From assembly GCF_002277895.1 (NCBI RefSeq), contig NZ_CP022998.1, positions 718,501-782,500 of the forward strand: 64,000 bases of DNA, written 5' to 3'. A model generated the notes under the pieces. That model worked only from the letters and a program-made list of their open reading frames with translations. It searched no databases and was not told the DNA's origin. The translations under genes and the position numbers were made by a program. Of the stretch, positions 9,937 through 20,335 are shown one piece after another. This stretch comes from Rhizobium sp. 11515TR (GTDB lineage Bacteria > Pseudomonadota > Alphaproteobacteria > Rhizobiales > Rhizobiaceae). How positions within the stretch are numbered: position 1 is the stretch's first letter; the number at the start of each line of letters is the position of its first letter.

Positions 9937-10106
9937 GTCATCCTCGGGCTTGACCCGAGGATCCAGACACAAGCCCGTGTGCGTTGTCGCGTCGGCGGAC
10001 GTTGTAACAACGATCCGTGCCGCACTCTCGTTTGTGGCTCAACCGGAGATGACGTGTCCGATTGGAACGCGTGTGCGTGGATCCTCGGGTCAAGCCCGAG
10101 GATGAC
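9937..10106. repeat. Intergenic element with perfect 29-base inverted arms
   Basis: The arm GTCATCCTCGGGCTTGACCC... at 9937-9965 is repeated exactly in reverse complement at 10078-10106, and each arm is itself nearly palindromic (CCTCGGG...CCCGAGG). The 112 bases between contain secondary matches (ACACAAGCCCGTGTGCG and GCGTGTGCG). This resembles the palindromic intergenic elements common in rhizobia. It fills most of the 305-base gap between the GNAT gene and the methyltransferase; nothing else is recognisable there. Confidence 0.85.
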
Positions 10107-10212
10107 ACGGTACAGATGGTGGAGGAAGAGCCCCGGGGTATTCTGCGGCGCCAAGCAACGCGGGCTGAGCCTTGCATAAAAATGGCGGCCATCTGTGACC
10201 GCCATTCATTGC

Positions 10213-11229
10213 TTATTTCTTTGCCCAGAGCACCTTGTAGCGGGCGTTGCGGCAGGTCTCGCCGAACTCCTTGAAATTCTCCGCCAGCACCGGTTCGTAG
10301 GGCAGGCCGCGATTGGCGACCAGCATCAGCCGTCCGCCGCCGCGCAGCGCCGAGGCGGCCGTCTTGATCATCGCCTGGCCAAGTGAAGGTTCGGCGGCAT
10401 GACCCTCATGGAAGGGCGGGTTCATGATGATCAGGTCGTACTTGTCCTTGACCGGCTCGCTCGCCAGATCGTGCCAGAAGAAGCGCTGGGCGACCTTCGG
10501 GCAGTGTGACAGCAGATTGGTGCGCGCGGCCTCCAGAGAGCTGTAATGGGCCTCGTAGAGGTCGATGCGCTCGATCCTCGGCGATTTCATTGCGAGCTCG
10601 ACGGAAAGGTAGCCCCAGCCGGCGCCGAAGTCGGCGGCATCGCCGGCAAAGTCCGTCGGCAGGCGTGAGGCGAGCAGTTCGGAGCCGGCATCGATACGGT
10701 CATGGGAGAACATGCCCGGGGCCGTAATGAAGCTGTCGTCGACGCGCGTTGCCGGCTTTGCGAGCTGCGCCGTCAGCAGCTTGGTATCGGCAGGGCGGGC
10801 AAACCAGAAGGCAACGCCGTGATATTTCGGCATATGCTCGATTTCGAGACCGAAGGCCTCGATGCGCTTGCGCAGCGGCTGGATGCCGTCTTCCTTGCCG
10901 CCGGCAACGACGATGAGGCCGCCTTCCCTGACGCGTGCCAGGGCGTCAGCGATATGATCCTCATTCTCGCCCTTGTGCTTGCCGCAAAGCACGAGCGCGC
11001 CGTCATAGCCTTCGCCCTCGATCTCCGGCGTCACGTTGATGCGTTGTGCCTGCAGCTGGCGATAGAAGGGACGGAAGCCCTGGACGGCGGAAAGCTCGGC
11101 AGCAAATCCCTCCGGCAGCGCAAAGCCGGCCTCGGCACCGAGAAACAGGATCCGCTGGCCCTCGCCAGGCGCTTCGATAGTGCCGGAGGCAAAGGGATGG
11201 AAGAGGGTCTTCAGGGCATCGCGGCTCAT
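10213..11229 (-). CDS. RsmC/RlmG-type rRNA guanine-N2 methyltransferase
   Basis: A 338-residue protein with the two-domain plan of RsmC and RlmG: a degenerate N-terminal half and a C-terminal SAM-dependent domain with DFGAGWGYLSVE (SAM-binding glycine motif, near 195-206) and IIMNPPFHEG (the NPPF catalytic motif of N2-guanine methyltransferases). Predicted to modify a guanine in 16S or 23S rRNA; which position cannot be told from sequence. The ATG at 11229 gives an N-terminus typical of the family (MSRDALKTLFHPF). Confidence 0.88.
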   Translation of the reverse strand: MSRDALKTLFHPFASGTIEAPGEGQRILFLGAEAGFALPEGFAAELSAVQGFRPFYRQLQAQRINVTPEIEGEGYDGALVLCGKHKGENEDHIADALARVREGGLIVVAGGKEDGIQPLRKRIEAFGLEIEHMPKYHGVAFWFARPADTKLLTAQLAKPATRVDDSFITAPGMFSHDRIDAGSELLASRLPTDFAGDAADFGAGWGYLSVELAMKSPRIERIDLYEAHYSSLEAARTNLLSHCPKVAQRFFWHDLASEPVKDKYDLIIMNPPFHEGHAAEPSLGQAMIKTAASALRGGGRLMLVANRGLPYEPVLAENFKEFGETCRNARYKVLWAKK

Positions 11230-11302
11230 GGGCGTGGTCTCGTCTTGAAAGGTGAACTTGAACCGTCAGATATCTGTGGCGTTATCGTATCTCGCGCTTT
11301 CT

Positions 11303-11442
11303 CCTCACCCTAGCCCTATCCCGTTGAAACGGGGAGAGGGGACGACAGAGCCGAAAAACATGCCCCTTGGTGTGGAGGCCGTTATCGAGTTCAGTCATGT
11401 CCCCTCGCCCCGCATGTGCGGTGAGAGGGCTAGGGTGAGGGG
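11303..11442. repeat. Paired palindromic intergenic repeat
   Basis: TCCTCACCCTAGCCCTATCC near 11302-11321 with GGGGAGAGGGGAC just after is mirrored near 11400-11442 by CCCCTCGCCCC...GAGAGGGCTAGGGTGAGG. The two halves form an inverted pair. The same family occurs at 33774-33882. The 11230-11542 gap holds this element and the pnp terminator and nothing else I can see. Confidence 0.8.
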
Positions 11443-11490
11443 CCAGGCACGCAGCTTCCACGACCCAGCGAAACCAACGGCATTCAATAT

Positions 11491-11520
11491 AAAAAGGGCG
11501 CGGAAAAGATCCCGCGCCCC
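11491..11520 (-). terminator. Rho-independent terminator of pnp
   Basis: On the minus strand GGGCGCGGG...CCGCGCCC is followed by TTTTT and lies about 20 bases past the pnp stop codon. Confidence 0.85.
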
Positions 11521-11542
11521 GGAATTTGGATGAAGGCGCGGC

Positions 11543-13681
11543 TTATTCGGCCGCGTCGTCCTTCTTCTTGTCGGCCGCGATTTCCTGGCCAGTAGCCTGG
11601 TCGACGACCTTCATGGAGAGGCGAACCTTGCCGCGCTCGTCGAAGCCGAGCAGCTTGACCCAGACCTTGTCGCCTTCCTTGACGACGTCCTGCGTCTTCG
11701 CCACGCGCTCGGAAGCGAGCTGCGAGATGTGGACGAGGCCGTCACGGGCGCCGAAGAAGTTGACGAAGGCGCCGAAGTCGGCGGTCTTCACAACCGTGCC
11801 TTCATAGATCTGGCCGACTTCCGGCTCGGCGACGATCGAGTGGATCCACTTGCGGGCCGCTTCGATTTCCTTGCCGGAGGAGGAGGCGATCTTGACGGTG
11901 CCGTCGTCCTCGATGTTGATCTTGGCGCCGGTCTTTTCGACGATTTCTCGGATGACCTTGCCGCCGGAGCCGATGACTTCGCGGATCTTGTCGACCGGAA
12001 TGTTCATGACCTCGATGCGTGGTGCGAATTCGCCGAGCTGGCCACGGCTCTCGGAGATGGCCTTGGCCATTTCGCCGAGGATGTGTGTGCGACCGCCCTG
12101 GGCCTGGCTGAGAGCGACCTTCATGATCTCTTCGGTGATGCCGGCGATCTTGATGTCCATCTGCAGCGAGGTGATGCCTGCTTCCGTGCCGGCAACCTTG
12201 AAGTCCATGTCGCCGAGATGGTCTTCGTCGCCGAGAATGTCGGAGAGAACGGCGAAGCGATCGCCTTCCAGGATCAGACCCATGGCAATGCCGGCAACCG
12301 GCTTGGCCAGCGGCACGCCGGCATCCATCAGAGCGAGCGAGGTGCCGCAGACGGTTGCCATCGAGGACGAACCGTTCGATTCGGTGATTTCGGAGACGAC
12401 GCGTAGCGTGTAGGGGAACTGCTCAGCCGACGGCAGCATCGGGCGGATAGCGCGCCATGCGAGCTTGCCGTGACCGATTTCGCGACGGCCCGGGGAGCCC
12501 ATGCGGCCGGTTTCGCCAACCGAGTAGGGAGGGAAGTTGTAATGGAGCAGGAAGCGCTCCTTGTACATGCCCGTCAGGCTGTCGACATACTGTTCGTCTT
12601 CGCCGGTGCCGAGCGTGGCGACGACGATTGCCTGCGTTTCACCGCGGGTGAACAGCGCCGAACCGTGCGTGCGCGGCAGAATGCCGACTTCCGAGACAAT
12701 CGGGCGAACCGTCTGCAGGTCACGGCCGTCGATACGGCTCGACGTGTCGAGGATGTTCCAGCGAACGATCTTCGCCTGCAGGTGCTTGAAGATGGCGCCG
12801 ACTTCTTCGGCCGTGTACCTGGCTTCGCCTTCTTCCGGCAAGAAGTGTGCCTTCACCTTCGCCTTGACGGCGTCGACGGCAGCGTAGCGATCGGCCTTCT
12901 GGGTGATCTTGTAGGCGTCACGGAGTTCGGCTTCGGCAAGGCCGAGCATTTCCTTCTCGAGTTCGGAATAATCTTCCGGCTGGAAGTCGCGGGGCTCCTT
13001 GGCTGCCACTTCGGCGAGCTTGATGATCGCGTCGATAACCGGCTGGAAGCCGCGGTGACCGAACATGACGGCGCCGAGCATGACGTCCTCAGGCAGTTCT
13101 TTGGCTTCGGATTCAACCATCAGAACGGCGTCCTGCGTACCGGCGACGACGAGGTCGAGGCTCGACTCGTCCATCTCGTCGAGATGCGGGTTCAGCACGT
13201 ATTCGCCGTTGATGTAGCCGACGCGGGCGCCGCCGATCGGGCCCATGAAGGGGATGCCGGAGAGCGTCAGGGCTGCCGAGGTCGCGACCATGGACAGGAT
13301 GTCCGGATCGTTTTCGAGGTCATGCTGGATGACGGTGACGACAACCTGCGTGTCGTTCTTGTAGCCTTCCGGGAAGAGCGGACGGATCGGGCGGTCGATC
13401 AGGCGGGAAACGAGCGTTTCGTTTTCGCTCGGACGGCCCTCGCGCTTGAAGTAGCCGCCGGGGATCTTGCCGGCTGCGTAGGTCTTTTCCTGATAGTTGA
13501 CGGTGAGCGGGAAGAAGTCCTGGCCCGGCTTCGGAGCCTTGGCGGAAACGACAGTCGCAAGCACCACGGTCTCGCCGTAGGTGGCGACGACGGCACCATC
13601 GGCCTGACGGGCGATCTTGCCGGTTTCCAGCTTCAGCGGACGGCCTGCCCACTCGATTTCGACGGTATGGATATCGAACAT
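11543..13681 (-). CDS. pnp: Polyribonucleotide nucleotidyltransferase (PNPase)
   Basis: Phosphorolytic 3'-5' exoribonuclease and degradosome component. The 712-residue protein has two RNase PH domains (about 1-230 and 310-540), a KH domain with [15 protein letters not shown] near 560-575 and an S1 domain from about 620 ([18 protein letters not shown]). Active-site block GDFHMGDMDFK-like residues appear as [15 protein letters not shown]. The ATG at 13681 has AAGGA about 8 bases upstream and starts [11 protein letters not shown], the usual family N-terminus; the open frame upstream is spurious. It lies downstream of rpsO on the same strand, the classical rpsO-pnp order. Confidence 0.98.
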   Translation of the reverse strand: MFDIHTVEIEWAGRPLKLETGKIARQADGAVVATYGETVVLATVVSAKAPKPGQDFFPLTVNYQEKTYAAGKIPGGYFKREGRPSENETLVSRLIDRPIRPLFPEGYKNDTQVVVTVIQHDLENDPDILSMVATSAALTLSGIPFMGPIGGARVGYINGEYVLNPHLDEMDESSLDLVVAGTQDAVLMVESEAKELPEDVMLGAVMFGHRGFQPVIDAIIKLAEVAAKEPRDFQPEDYSELEKEMLGLAEAELRDAYKITQKADRYAAVDAVKAKVKAHFLPEEGEARYTAEEVGAIFKHLQAKIVRWNILDTSSRIDGRDLQTVRPIVSEVGILPRTHGSALFTRGETQAIVVATLGTGEDEQYVDSLTGMYKERFLLHYNFPPYSVGETGRMGSPGRREIGHGKLAWRAIRPMLPSAEQFPYTLRVVSEITESNGSSSMATVCGTSLALMDAGVPLAKPVAGIAMGLILEGDRFAVLSDILGDEDHLGDMDFKVAGTEAGITSLQMDIKIAGITEEIMKVALSQAQGGRTHILGEMAKAISESRGQLGEFAPRIEVMNIPVDKIREVIGSGGKVIREIVEKTGAKINIEDDGTVKIASSSGKEIEAARKWIHSIVAEPEVGQIYEGTVVKTADFGAFVNFFGARDGLVHISQLASERVAKTQDVVKEGDKVWVKLLGFDERGKVRLSMKVVDQATGQEIAADKKKDDAAE

Positions 13682-14006
13682 ATCTTGTCCTTGCATGATG
13701 CGGGAAAAGGCGCCGTGGCCGACGAATTCGGCAGGGCACATCTTCGACCGCACGAAATGTGACGCATCACGGGCAAGACAACGAGAGGCTTTCGAAGATC
13801 GGCCGAAGCGTGAAGCTTCGGCTGAAAGCATCCGGCAATCCTGCCCCATGATAGGTCAACGGTTGTTGTTGGCAGCACCGGCCCATCCGGCCTGCCGGCG
13901 GTTTCGCATCGCACCGGCATAAGGCGCGAGGGAAACTGGTCTCAAGGGTTCATACCCTTCATAAGCATCCGGCGGGCGTTCAGGTGAACGCCCGCCGGAA
14001 ATTCCG
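13682..14006 (-). promoter_or_regulatory. rpsO-pnp intercistronic region with two strong hairpins
   Basis: A perfect 14-bp stem, CCGGCGGGCGTTCA (13969-13982) with TGAACGCCCGCCGG (13985-13998), closes a two-base gap just after the rpsO stop. No T-run follows, so it may be a processing hairpin or a weak terminator. A second stem GCCGAAGC/GCTTCGGC lies at 13802-13822 in the pnp leader. In E. coli a leader hairpin cut by RNase III controls pnp; these stems could do the same, by analogy only. Confidence 0.6.
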
Positions 14007-14276
14007 TTAGCGGCGGATACCGAGGCTGGTGATCAGCTTGGTATAACGGCCTTCGTCCTTCTTCTTGAGGTAGTCAAGAAGCGAGCGCCGGCTGGAAACC
14101 ATCGTCAGGAGGCCACGACGGGAGTGGTTGTCCTTCTTGTGGTCCTTGAAGTGTTCCGTGAGGTTGTTGATGCGCTCGGTCAGGATCGCAACCTGGACTT
14201 CCGGAGAACCGGTGTCGCCTTCGGCGGTAGCGTATTCCTTGATCAGCGCAGCCTTGCGCTCAGCAGTGATCGACAT
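14007..14276 (-). CDS. rpsO: 30S ribosomal protein S15 (uS15)
   Basis: An 89-residue primary 16S rRNA binding protein, the normal length. Conserved blocks: [35 protein letters not shown] and [12 protein letters not shown]. The ATG at 14276 with AAGGA about 7 bases upstream gives the standard start [12 protein letters not shown]; a 13-codon upstream extension is not family-like. It is followed by pnp. Confidence 0.98.
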   Translation of the reverse strand: MSITAERKAALIKEYATAEGDTGSPEVQVAILTERINNLTEHFKDHKKDNHSRRGLLTMVSSRRSLLDYLKKKDEGRYTKLITSLGIRR

Positions 14277-14428
14277 CGGATGGTCCTTTCTATGAGAGGA
14301 GATTGAAGTCGCCAAACGCCGGGATGTCGTCCAGCATTGGCCGCGAATGCAATCAGGCGTGCCTGATGCTGGCGCTGCCTATAAACCAAATGAGCGCCAA
14401 TTGAAAGAGGGTTCTCCCTGGGCGCCTT

Positions 14429-15280
14429 TCAGCGCCCCGCCATGGCATCCCGGATCATGGCATTGTAGCCTTTCGGATCCTGCAGCATGGCGAAATGGCT
14501 GGCGTCCTTCAGGATGACGAGCTTCGCGCCCGGGATCTCCTTTGCCATCATCTCAGTATGGTCCAGCTTCACCGCCTCGTCATGGTCGCCGATGGCAAGC
14601 GTCACCGGCACCGTGATCTTGCCGAGGTCGGCTGCGGTCCATGCCGGCTGCGTCGCCCACATCTGCGAGATCTGGTTGACGAAGGCCTCATATTCGTTCG
14701 GGGTCGGCGACAGCTTCTTGTAATACTCGCCAGCGACGTTGATGTAGTCGTTGAAAGTCTTGTTGCTCATGACATTGGGCTTCACGCCGTCGGTTGTGAC
14801 ATTGGCGGCCTGGGCGATCACTCGGCTCAGCTTTTCGGGATGTTTCATCGCCATGTCGATGCCGATGATGCCGCCGTCAGACCATCCGACCAGTGTCACC
14901 TTGCCGACCTTCAAATAATCGAGCAGTGCGGCGTAATCCGAAGTCATCAGATCGTAGCCGAAGGGCTGCTGGCTGCGGGTCGAGCGGCCATGCCCGCGGC
15001 TATCGGCGACGATGACGAGATGATCTCTCGCGAAATCGGCGACCTGAGCGCCCCAGACGTCGGCATTCCCGAGACCGCCATGAATGAAGAGGATCGGGTC
15101 ACCTTCGCCATATTCGGCATAATACATCTTGATGTCATTGACATCGGCCATGCCGCTCGCCTTCGGCTGCGGCATTGGCGGAAACGGCGGCAGCCCGGCC
15201 CACCGTTCGGCGGATTGGGCGTTCGTTACCGTCAGGAACAGGGAAAGGAATGCAACTATTCCGAATGCAACTCTGCGCAT
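14429..15280 (-). CDS. Secreted alpha/beta hydrolase
   Basis: A 283-residue protein with an N-terminal signal peptide (MRRVAFGIVAFLSLFLTVTNAQSA) and an alpha/beta hydrolase domain. Visible: oxyanion region LFIHGGLGNADVW, nucleophile elbow GWSDGG (Ser about 160), acidic residue in AIGDHDEAV and His in KDASHFAML, a complete Ser-Asp-His triad. Close relatives act on peptides, esters or epoxides, and the substrate is unknown. The ATG at 15280 is chosen because GGGGG lies about 8 bases upstream and the signal peptide begins there; ATGs at 15304 and 15337 have poorer sites. Confidence 0.85.
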   Translation of the reverse strand: MRRVAFGIVAFLSLFLTVTNAQSAERWAGLPPFPPMPQPKASGMADVNDIKMYYAEYGEGDPILFIHGGLGNADVWGAQVADFARDHLVIVADSRGHGRSTRSQQPFGYDLMTSDYAALLDYLKVGKVTLVGWSDGGIIGIDMAMKHPEKLSRVIAQAANVTTDGVKPNVMSNKTFNDYINVAGEYYKKLSPTPNEYEAFVNQISQMWATQPAWTAADLGKITVPVTLAIGDHDEAVKLDHTEMMAKEIPGAKLVILKDASHFAMLQDPKGYNAMIRDAMAGR

Positions 15281-15372
15281 GTTTGCCCCCTTTGAACGGG
15301 CCATGACGGCCCGCCGGGGAGCATATCGCATCGCCATGGCCTCGCAATAGCGCTATTTCCGGCTGAATTTAA

Positions 15373-16305
15373 CTAGCCGAACACGCGCTTCGGACGAAAT
15401 TCGCCCTGGCCGATCTCGCCGATCGCGATCAGCTTGCCGCGGGCCGTGGCATAGGCCTCGGTTTCGGCAACCGGCGCGTCGCGGCCGCGCACCAGGATCG
15501 GGTTGCCCATCTTCAGGCGGTGCGCCTGGTCGTCGCTGATGACGAGATGCGGCAACGAAGACAGCGCTTCCGCCGTGTCGATCAGCAGTACGTCGAGGGC
15601 TGCAAGCCGCTCGTCCGTATCCTCGATCTCTTCAAGCGCCACGAGATCGGCAAGCGGCACCATCGCCTCTTCTGCGAAGGGAGCGACGAAGCTGCGGCGC
15701 AGGCCGGAAATATGGCCGTAGCAGCCGAGATCGCGGCCGAAATCGCGGGCAAGCGCGCGCACATAGGTGCCCTTGCCGCATTCGACCTCGAAATGCGCCG
15801 TATTGGCGTCCGGGCAAGCGAGTAGCGTCAGGCGGAAAATCTCGACTTCGCGCGAGGGGATCTCGACCGTCTCGCCTTCGCGGGCGAGGTCATAGGCGCG
15901 CTCGCCTGATATTTTGATGGCGGAGAACTGCGGCGGGATCTGGTTGATGACACCCGTATAGTTCGGCAGCAGTGCGCGAATATCCTCTTCGCTCGGACGG
16001 TTGTCGGACGTGGCGGTTACTTCGCCTTCCAAATCGTCGGAGGCGCGTTCCTCGCCCCAGGTCACAGTGAATTCATAGATCTTGCGGCCGTCCATGACGT
16101 AGGGAACCGTCTTGGTGGCGTCGCCAAGCGCAATCGGCAGCATGCCGGAGGCGAGTGGATCGAGGGTGCCGGCATGGCCGGCCTTCTGGGCCTTGAACAG
16201 CCACTTGATCTTGGAGACGGCTTCGGTCGAGCCGAAATCAATCGGCTTGTCGAGGATGAGCCAGCCCGAAATCGGACGGCCCTTAGGCTTGCGTGGCTTG
16301 GACAT
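15373..16305 (-). CDS. truB: tRNA pseudouridine(55) synthase
   Basis: Makes pseudouridine 55 in the T-loop of tRNAs. The 310-residue protein has [14 protein letters not shown] near the N-terminus, catalytic Asp49 in [25 protein letters not shown], and [15 protein letters not shown] typical of TruB, plus a C-terminal PUA-like region. It lies 12 bases after rbfA, the common rbfA-truB pairing. Confidence 0.97.
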   Translation of the reverse strand: MSKPRKPKGRPISGWLILDKPIDFGSTEAVSKIKWLFKAQKAGHAGTLDPLASGMLPIALGDATKTVPYVMDGRKIYEFTVTWGEERASDDLEGEVTATSDNRPSEEDIRALLPNYTGVINQIPPQFSAIKISGERAYDLAREGETVEIPSREVEIFRLTLLACPDANTAHFEVECGKGTYVRALARDFGRDLGCYGHISGLRRSFVAPFAEEAMVPLADLVALEEIEDTDERLAALDVLLIDTAEALSSLPHLVISDDQAHRLKMGNPILVRGRDAPVAETEAYATARGKLIAIGEIGQGEFRPKRVFG

Positions 16306-16317
16306 TCTCTGTCTCTG

Positions 16318-16725
16318 TTATTGATCTTGGTCGTTGTCGTCTTCGAGATCGCGGCTGACCTCGGGCGAGCGCAGGAGCGCGTCGATCTTCTTGTAATTGT
16401 CGAAGCTCGTATCGTCGCGGAAGCGGACTTCCGGCATGTACTTCATCTGGCGAAGCTGCGGGCCGAGGCGGCCGCGGATGTATTTCGCATGGCGGTTCAG
16501 CGCCTCGATGACGGCGCCGTGGTCGGAAACACCCAGCGGCGTCACGAAGGCGGTGGCGATCTTCAGATCCGGCGACATGCGCACTTCGGAAATGGAGATC
16601 ACAGTGCGCTCGATCAGGTCGTCGCGCACTTCGCCGCGCTGCAGAACCTGCGTGATCGCTGAGCGCACCTGCTCGCCGACGCGAAGCATGCGCTGCGAAG
16701 GCGCGGAAGAAGTTGGTCTGGTCAT
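16318..16725 (-). CDS. rbfA: Ribosome-binding factor A
   Basis: A 135-residue KH-like 30S maturation factor. The family pattern is clear: [47 protein letters not shown] and the C-terminal [22 protein letters not shown]. It precedes truB with a 12-base gap. In many bacteria rbfA directly follows infB; here a YcxB-like gene and a terminator lie in between. Confidence 0.97.
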   Translation of the reverse strand: MTRPTSSAPSQRMLRVGEQVRSAITQVLQRGEVRDDLIERTVISISEVRMSPDLKIATAFVTPLGVSDHGAVIEALNRHAKYIRGRLGPQLRQMKYMPEVRFRDDTSFDNYKKIDALLRSPEVSRDLEDDNDQDQ

Positions 16726-16793
16726 GGTTGTTCCGTTAGCAGCGTCGCTTGGACGCGATAAAGCGGGTCAAATGACTCGATCCGGCGCAAAGG

Positions 16794-17402
16794 TCAAGGC
16801 TGGACAGGGTTTGCGGCCCGCCAGAAGCCGAGAATCCTTGCAAATGCGGCGTCCTGCGCCTGCTGATCGGAAAAGGCGGATGCCGGGATGTAGGTGACAA
16901 AGGTTTCGGTATCGAATTCAATCCGTCCGCTACGGCGGCTGATTTTCAAGATCTCGCTCCAGCCAAGCCAAATCGATGTCTGCGCCGAATTCCAGGCAGC
17001 ACCTTCGGGGGTGATCGTGACAGTGACGGTGACATCAGGGCGCAGGCGCGATTGCATCACCCTTAGGCGTCGGCGTGTGGCCCACCTAAAATAGAGCAAG
17101 ATCAGTGCGTAGACGATCAGTGTCGGTACGAGCCAAATGATCGCCATCTCACCCAAGCCGATCGACCGCAACAACCCGAACACGGGAATGAACACATATT
17201 CCCGAAGGAGATGGAAAAAGACGGGAAGCGCTGCGCCGACCACGATCGCCGACACGAAGAACCAGGCCGTCTCGCTCTGTGCATTCCTTGGACGGCGAAG
17301 GGCAAAACGCTGTCCTGCCTGGCGCATCACGGCGACATGTTCCGCCGGCTGGCGAACGAAGGAGACGGTGACGGATTGATCGTCTGCAAGCTCTGTCGTC
17401 AT
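16794..17402 (-). CDS. YcxB-like membrane protein
   Basis: A 202-residue protein with two membrane helices in the middle (about 47-67 and 80-105 from the chosen start), a basic cytoplasmic loop (RWATRRRLRVMQSRLRP) and a C-terminal YcxB-type domain: ITPEGAAWNSAQTSIWLGWSEILKI and FVTYIPASAFSD. The family has no known function. Start choice is uncertain: the ATG at 17402 is favoured because the other candidate, 17429, sits immediately after the T-run of the infB terminator, leaving no leader. It interrupts the usual infB-rbfA neighbourhood. Confidence 0.75.
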   Translation of the reverse strand: MTTELADDQSVTVSFVRQPAEHVAVMRQAGQRFALRRPRNAQSETAWFFVSAIVVGAALPVFFHLLREYVFIPVFGLLRSIGLGEMAIIWLVPTLIVYALILLYFRWATRRRLRVMQSRLRPDVTVTVTITPEGAAWNSAQTSIWLGWSEILKISRRSGRIEFDTETFVTYIPASAFSDQQAQDAAFARILGFWRAANPVQP

Positions 17403-17431
17403 CTCGATGGTATACCCATTCGGCGGCATCT

Positions 17432-17461
17432 AAAAAACCGCCGGTTTGGGCCGGCGGTTTT
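17432..17461 (-). terminator. Rho-independent terminator after infB
   Basis: On the minus strand AACCGCCGG...CCGGCGGTT is followed by TTTTTT. It would also fold on the plus strand, with a shorter T-run. It ends the nusA-infB transcript before the YcxB-like gene. Confidence 0.85.
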
Positions 17462-17486
17462 GATATCTGGCAAATCGAAGGATTGC

Positions 17487-20234
17487 TTACAGCGTGCGCG
17501 TGATATGCTCGACGCGGAAGCATTCGATCGTATCGCCGACGCGGATGTCTTCGTAGTTCTCGAAGGCCATGCCGCATTCCTGGCCCATGTTGACCTCGGA
17601 GACTTCGTCCTTGAAGCGCTTGAGCGTCTTGAGCTTGCCTTCGTGGATGACGACGTTGTCGCGAACGAGACGAACACCGACGCCACGCTCGACCTTGCCT
17701 TCGGTGACGCGGCAACCCGCGACCTTGCCGACCTTCGTGATGTTGAACACCTCGAGGATCTCGGCATTGCCGAGGAAGGTTTCGCGGCGCTCCGGAGAGA
17801 GCAGGCCCGACATCGCTGCCTTCACGTCATCCACCAGATCGTAGATGATGTTGTAGTAGCGAATCTCGATGCCTTCGCGCTCCGCCAGCGTGCGGGCCTG
17901 AGCATTCGCACGGACGTTGAAGCCGATGATCGCTGCGTCGGATGCACCGGCGAGCGAGATATCGGATTCGGTCACGCCGCCGACGCCCGAGTGGACGATG
18001 CGGGCGCGCACTTCGTCGGTGCCGAGCTTTTCCAACGCGCCGGCAATGGCTTCGATCGAGCCCTGCACGTCGCCCTTGATGACCAGCGGGAACTCCTTGA
18101 TGCCCGAGGTCTGCAGCTGCGACATCATCTGCTCCAGCGAGCCGCGCTGGCCGGACTGGCGAGCGGCTGCCTTGTCGCGGGTGAGGCGCTGGCGGTATTC
18201 CGAGATTTCGCGGGCGCGGCTTTCGCTTTCGACGACGGCGAACTTGTCACCGGCCTGCGGTGCACCGGAAAGGCCGAGTAGTTCGACCGGCATGGCTGGG
18301 CCTGCTTCCTTCACATGCTCACCCTTGTCGTTGACGAGCGCACGCACACGGCCCCACTGATCGCCGGCAACGACGATCTGGCCTGGACGCAGCGTGCCCT
18401 TCTGCACGAGCACGGTGGCGACGGAGCCGCGGCCGCGGTCGAGCTGGGCTTCGATGACCGTGCCCTCCGCCGTGCGGTTCGGATTGGCCTTGAGGTCAAG
18501 GATTTCCGCCTGCAGCAGGATGGCTTCGAGCAGCTTGTCGAGGTTGGTGCGGTTCTTCGCGGAGACTTCCACGTCGAGCACTTCACCGCCCATCGATTCG
18601 ACGAAGACTTCGTGCTGCAGCAGTTCCGTGCGGACCTTCTGCGGATTGGCTTCGTGCTTGTCGATCTTGTTGATCGCCACGATGATCGGAACACCGGCCG
18701 CCTTGGCGTGGTTGATCGATTCGATTGTCTGCGGCATCACGCTGTCGTCGGCCGCTACCACGAGGATCGCGATGTCGGTCGCCTGGGCGCCGCGGGCACG
18801 CATCGCCGTGAAGGCGGCGTGGCCGGGCGTGTCGATGAAGGTGATCTTCTGACCGTTCTGCTCGACCTGATAGGCACCGATATGCTGGGTGATGCCACCG
18901 GCTTCGCCGGCGACCACGTTCGCATGACGGATGGCGTCGAGCAGCGAGGTCTTGCCGTGGTCGACGTGGCCCATGATGGTGACGACGGGCGGACGCGAAA
19001 CCAGTTCGCCTTCCTCGTCGGCAACGTTGAAGATGCCCTGTTCTACGTCGGATTCCGAAACGCGTTTGACCGTATGGCCGAATTCGCCGGCGATGAGCTC
19101 TGCCAGGTCGGCGTCGATGACGTCGCCCGGCTTCATCATCTGACCTTCCTTCATCAGGTACTTGATGACGTCGACGGCGCGTTCGGACATGCGCTGCGAC
19201 AGTTCCTGAATGGTAATGGTCTCGGGCAGCACGACTTCACGCGAGATCTTTTCGCGCGTTTCCTGCATCTGGCTGCGGCGGAACTTTTCCTGGCGGCGGC
19301 GCATGGCCGAAAGCGAGCGGCCGCGTGCGTTGCCGTCTTCGTCGACATCGGCCGTGGTGACCGTCAGTTTGCCGCGGCGGCGTTCTTCGTCGGTCTTCGG
19401 ACGCGTGGTGACGGGCTTTGCCGGCTCAGGCCGGGTGATCTTGCCACGGACCGGGGCACCGCGGGACGGGCCACGGCCTTCCTCTTCCTCATTGCCGGGG
19501 CGACGGCGATTGGCCGGCGCTTCCGCGGCGGCTGCGCCGGGGCGGGCAGACTGCGGAGCGGAAGCATCCGGGCGGCGTACAACGGCCGGTGCCGGAGCAG
19601 GCTGCGTAGCCGGCTTCGGAGCGTCAATCTTCGCCTCGACCGGAGCGGCCGGAGCCTGTTCGGCGACCTTGGCTGCTTCTGCGGCGCGAGCGGCCTCTTC
19701 TGCAGCACGACGGGCAGCTTCGGCCTGTTCGGCGACGCGGCGTGCTTCTTCTTCCTGGCGGCGGCGCGCTTCTTCCTCGGCGCGACGAACGGCGTCCGCG
19801 GCATCGCGGGCCTGTGCGTCAGCCAGCGCGCGGCGTCGAGCGTCCATTTCGTCGGCCGACAGGTGGTTCAGAACCACCGGACGCGACTGGCGTTCCTGCT
19901 GCGGGCGCTGCTGATAGCCCTGATTGGACTGCGCGGGCCGCTGCTGTTGGCCACCCGGCTGATGAATGCGTGGAGCCGGCTGCGGCGGGCGCGGCGGCTG
20001 TGGCGTCGGTTCCGCGACGCGCGTCACCGACGGCGCCGATGTCGTTACCGGCGTGATTGGCTTTTCGTCTTCAGGACGTAGCGGGCGGCGCTTACGGGTC
20101 TCAACCACGACCGCCTTGGTGCGACCGCGGCCCATGTCCTGGCGCACGGTGCCCTGGTTTACGCCTGAAGGCTTCAAGGTGAGGGTCTTCTTACCCGAAA
20201 CACTCAGCGTCTTGTCGTCTTGATTGTCGGTCAT
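17487..20234 (-). CDS. infB: Translation initiation factor IF-2
   Basis: GTPase that places fMet-tRNA on the ribosome. The 915-residue protein has a long Ala/Glu/Arg/Pro-rich N-terminal region (about 1-330) with alternating basic and acidic coiled segments, an IF2_N helix block ([20 protein letters not shown]), G1 motif [10 protein letters not shown] near 420, [16 protein letters not shown], then domains II-IV ending [12 protein letters not shown]. The length and the low-complexity N-terminus are usual for rhizobial IF-2. It follows ylxR by about 100 bases in the rimP-nusA-ylxR-infB block. Confidence 0.98.
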   Translation of the reverse strand: MTDNQDDKTLSVSGKKTLTLKPSGVNQGTVRQDMGRGRTKAVVVETRKRRPLRPEDEKPITPVTTSAPSVTRVAEPTPQPPRPPQPAPRIHQPGGQQQRPAQSNQGYQQRPQQERQSRPVVLNHLSADEMDARRRALADAQARDAADAVRRAEEEARRRQEEEARRVAEQAEAARRAAEEAARAAEAAKVAEQAPAAPVEAKIDAPKPATQPAPAPAVVRRPDASAPQSARPGAAAAEAPANRRRPGNEEEEGRGPSRGAPVRGKITRPEPAKPVTTRPKTDEERRRGKLTVTTADVDEDGNARGRSLSAMRRRQEKFRRSQMQETREKISREVVLPETITIQELSQRMSERAVDVIKYLMKEGQMMKPGDVIDADLAELIAGEFGHTVKRVSESDVEQGIFNVADEEGELVSRPPVVTIMGHVDHGKTSLLDAIRHANVVAGEAGGITQHIGAYQVEQNGQKITFIDTPGHAAFTAMRARGAQATDIAILVVAADDSVMPQTIESINHAKAAGVPIIVAINKIDKHEANPQKVRTELLQHEVFVESMGGEVLDVEVSAKNRTNLDKLLEAILLQAEILDLKANPNRTAEGTVIEAQLDRGRGSVATVLVQKGTLRPGQIVVAGDQWGRVRALVNDKGEHVKEAGPAMPVELLGLSGAPQAGDKFAVVESESRAREISEYRQRLTRDKAAARQSGQRGSLEQMMSQLQTSGIKEFPLVIKGDVQGSIEAIAGALEKLGTDEVRARIVHSGVGGVTESDISLAGASDAAIIGFNVRANAQARTLAEREGIEIRYYNIIYDLVDDVKAAMSGLLSPERRETFLGNAEILEVFNITKVGKVAGCRVTEGKVERGVGVRLVRDNVVIHEGKLKTLKRFKDEVSEVNMGQECGMAFENYEDIRVGDTIECFRVEHITRTL

Positions 20235-20335
20235 TCCGTTCCTGTTCCTTCGGACAGGGCACGGAAACGTCCGTCAGCCCCTGTCGTTCAATGCATGTAC
20301 CTTAATGAGGCGTCCGGCAAAGGCCGGTGACCGCG

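Noticed and set aside
17411..17429. Upstream ATG at 17429 for the YcxB-like gene
   Set aside because: It lies one base after the terminator T-run, leaving no leader or ribosome binding site.
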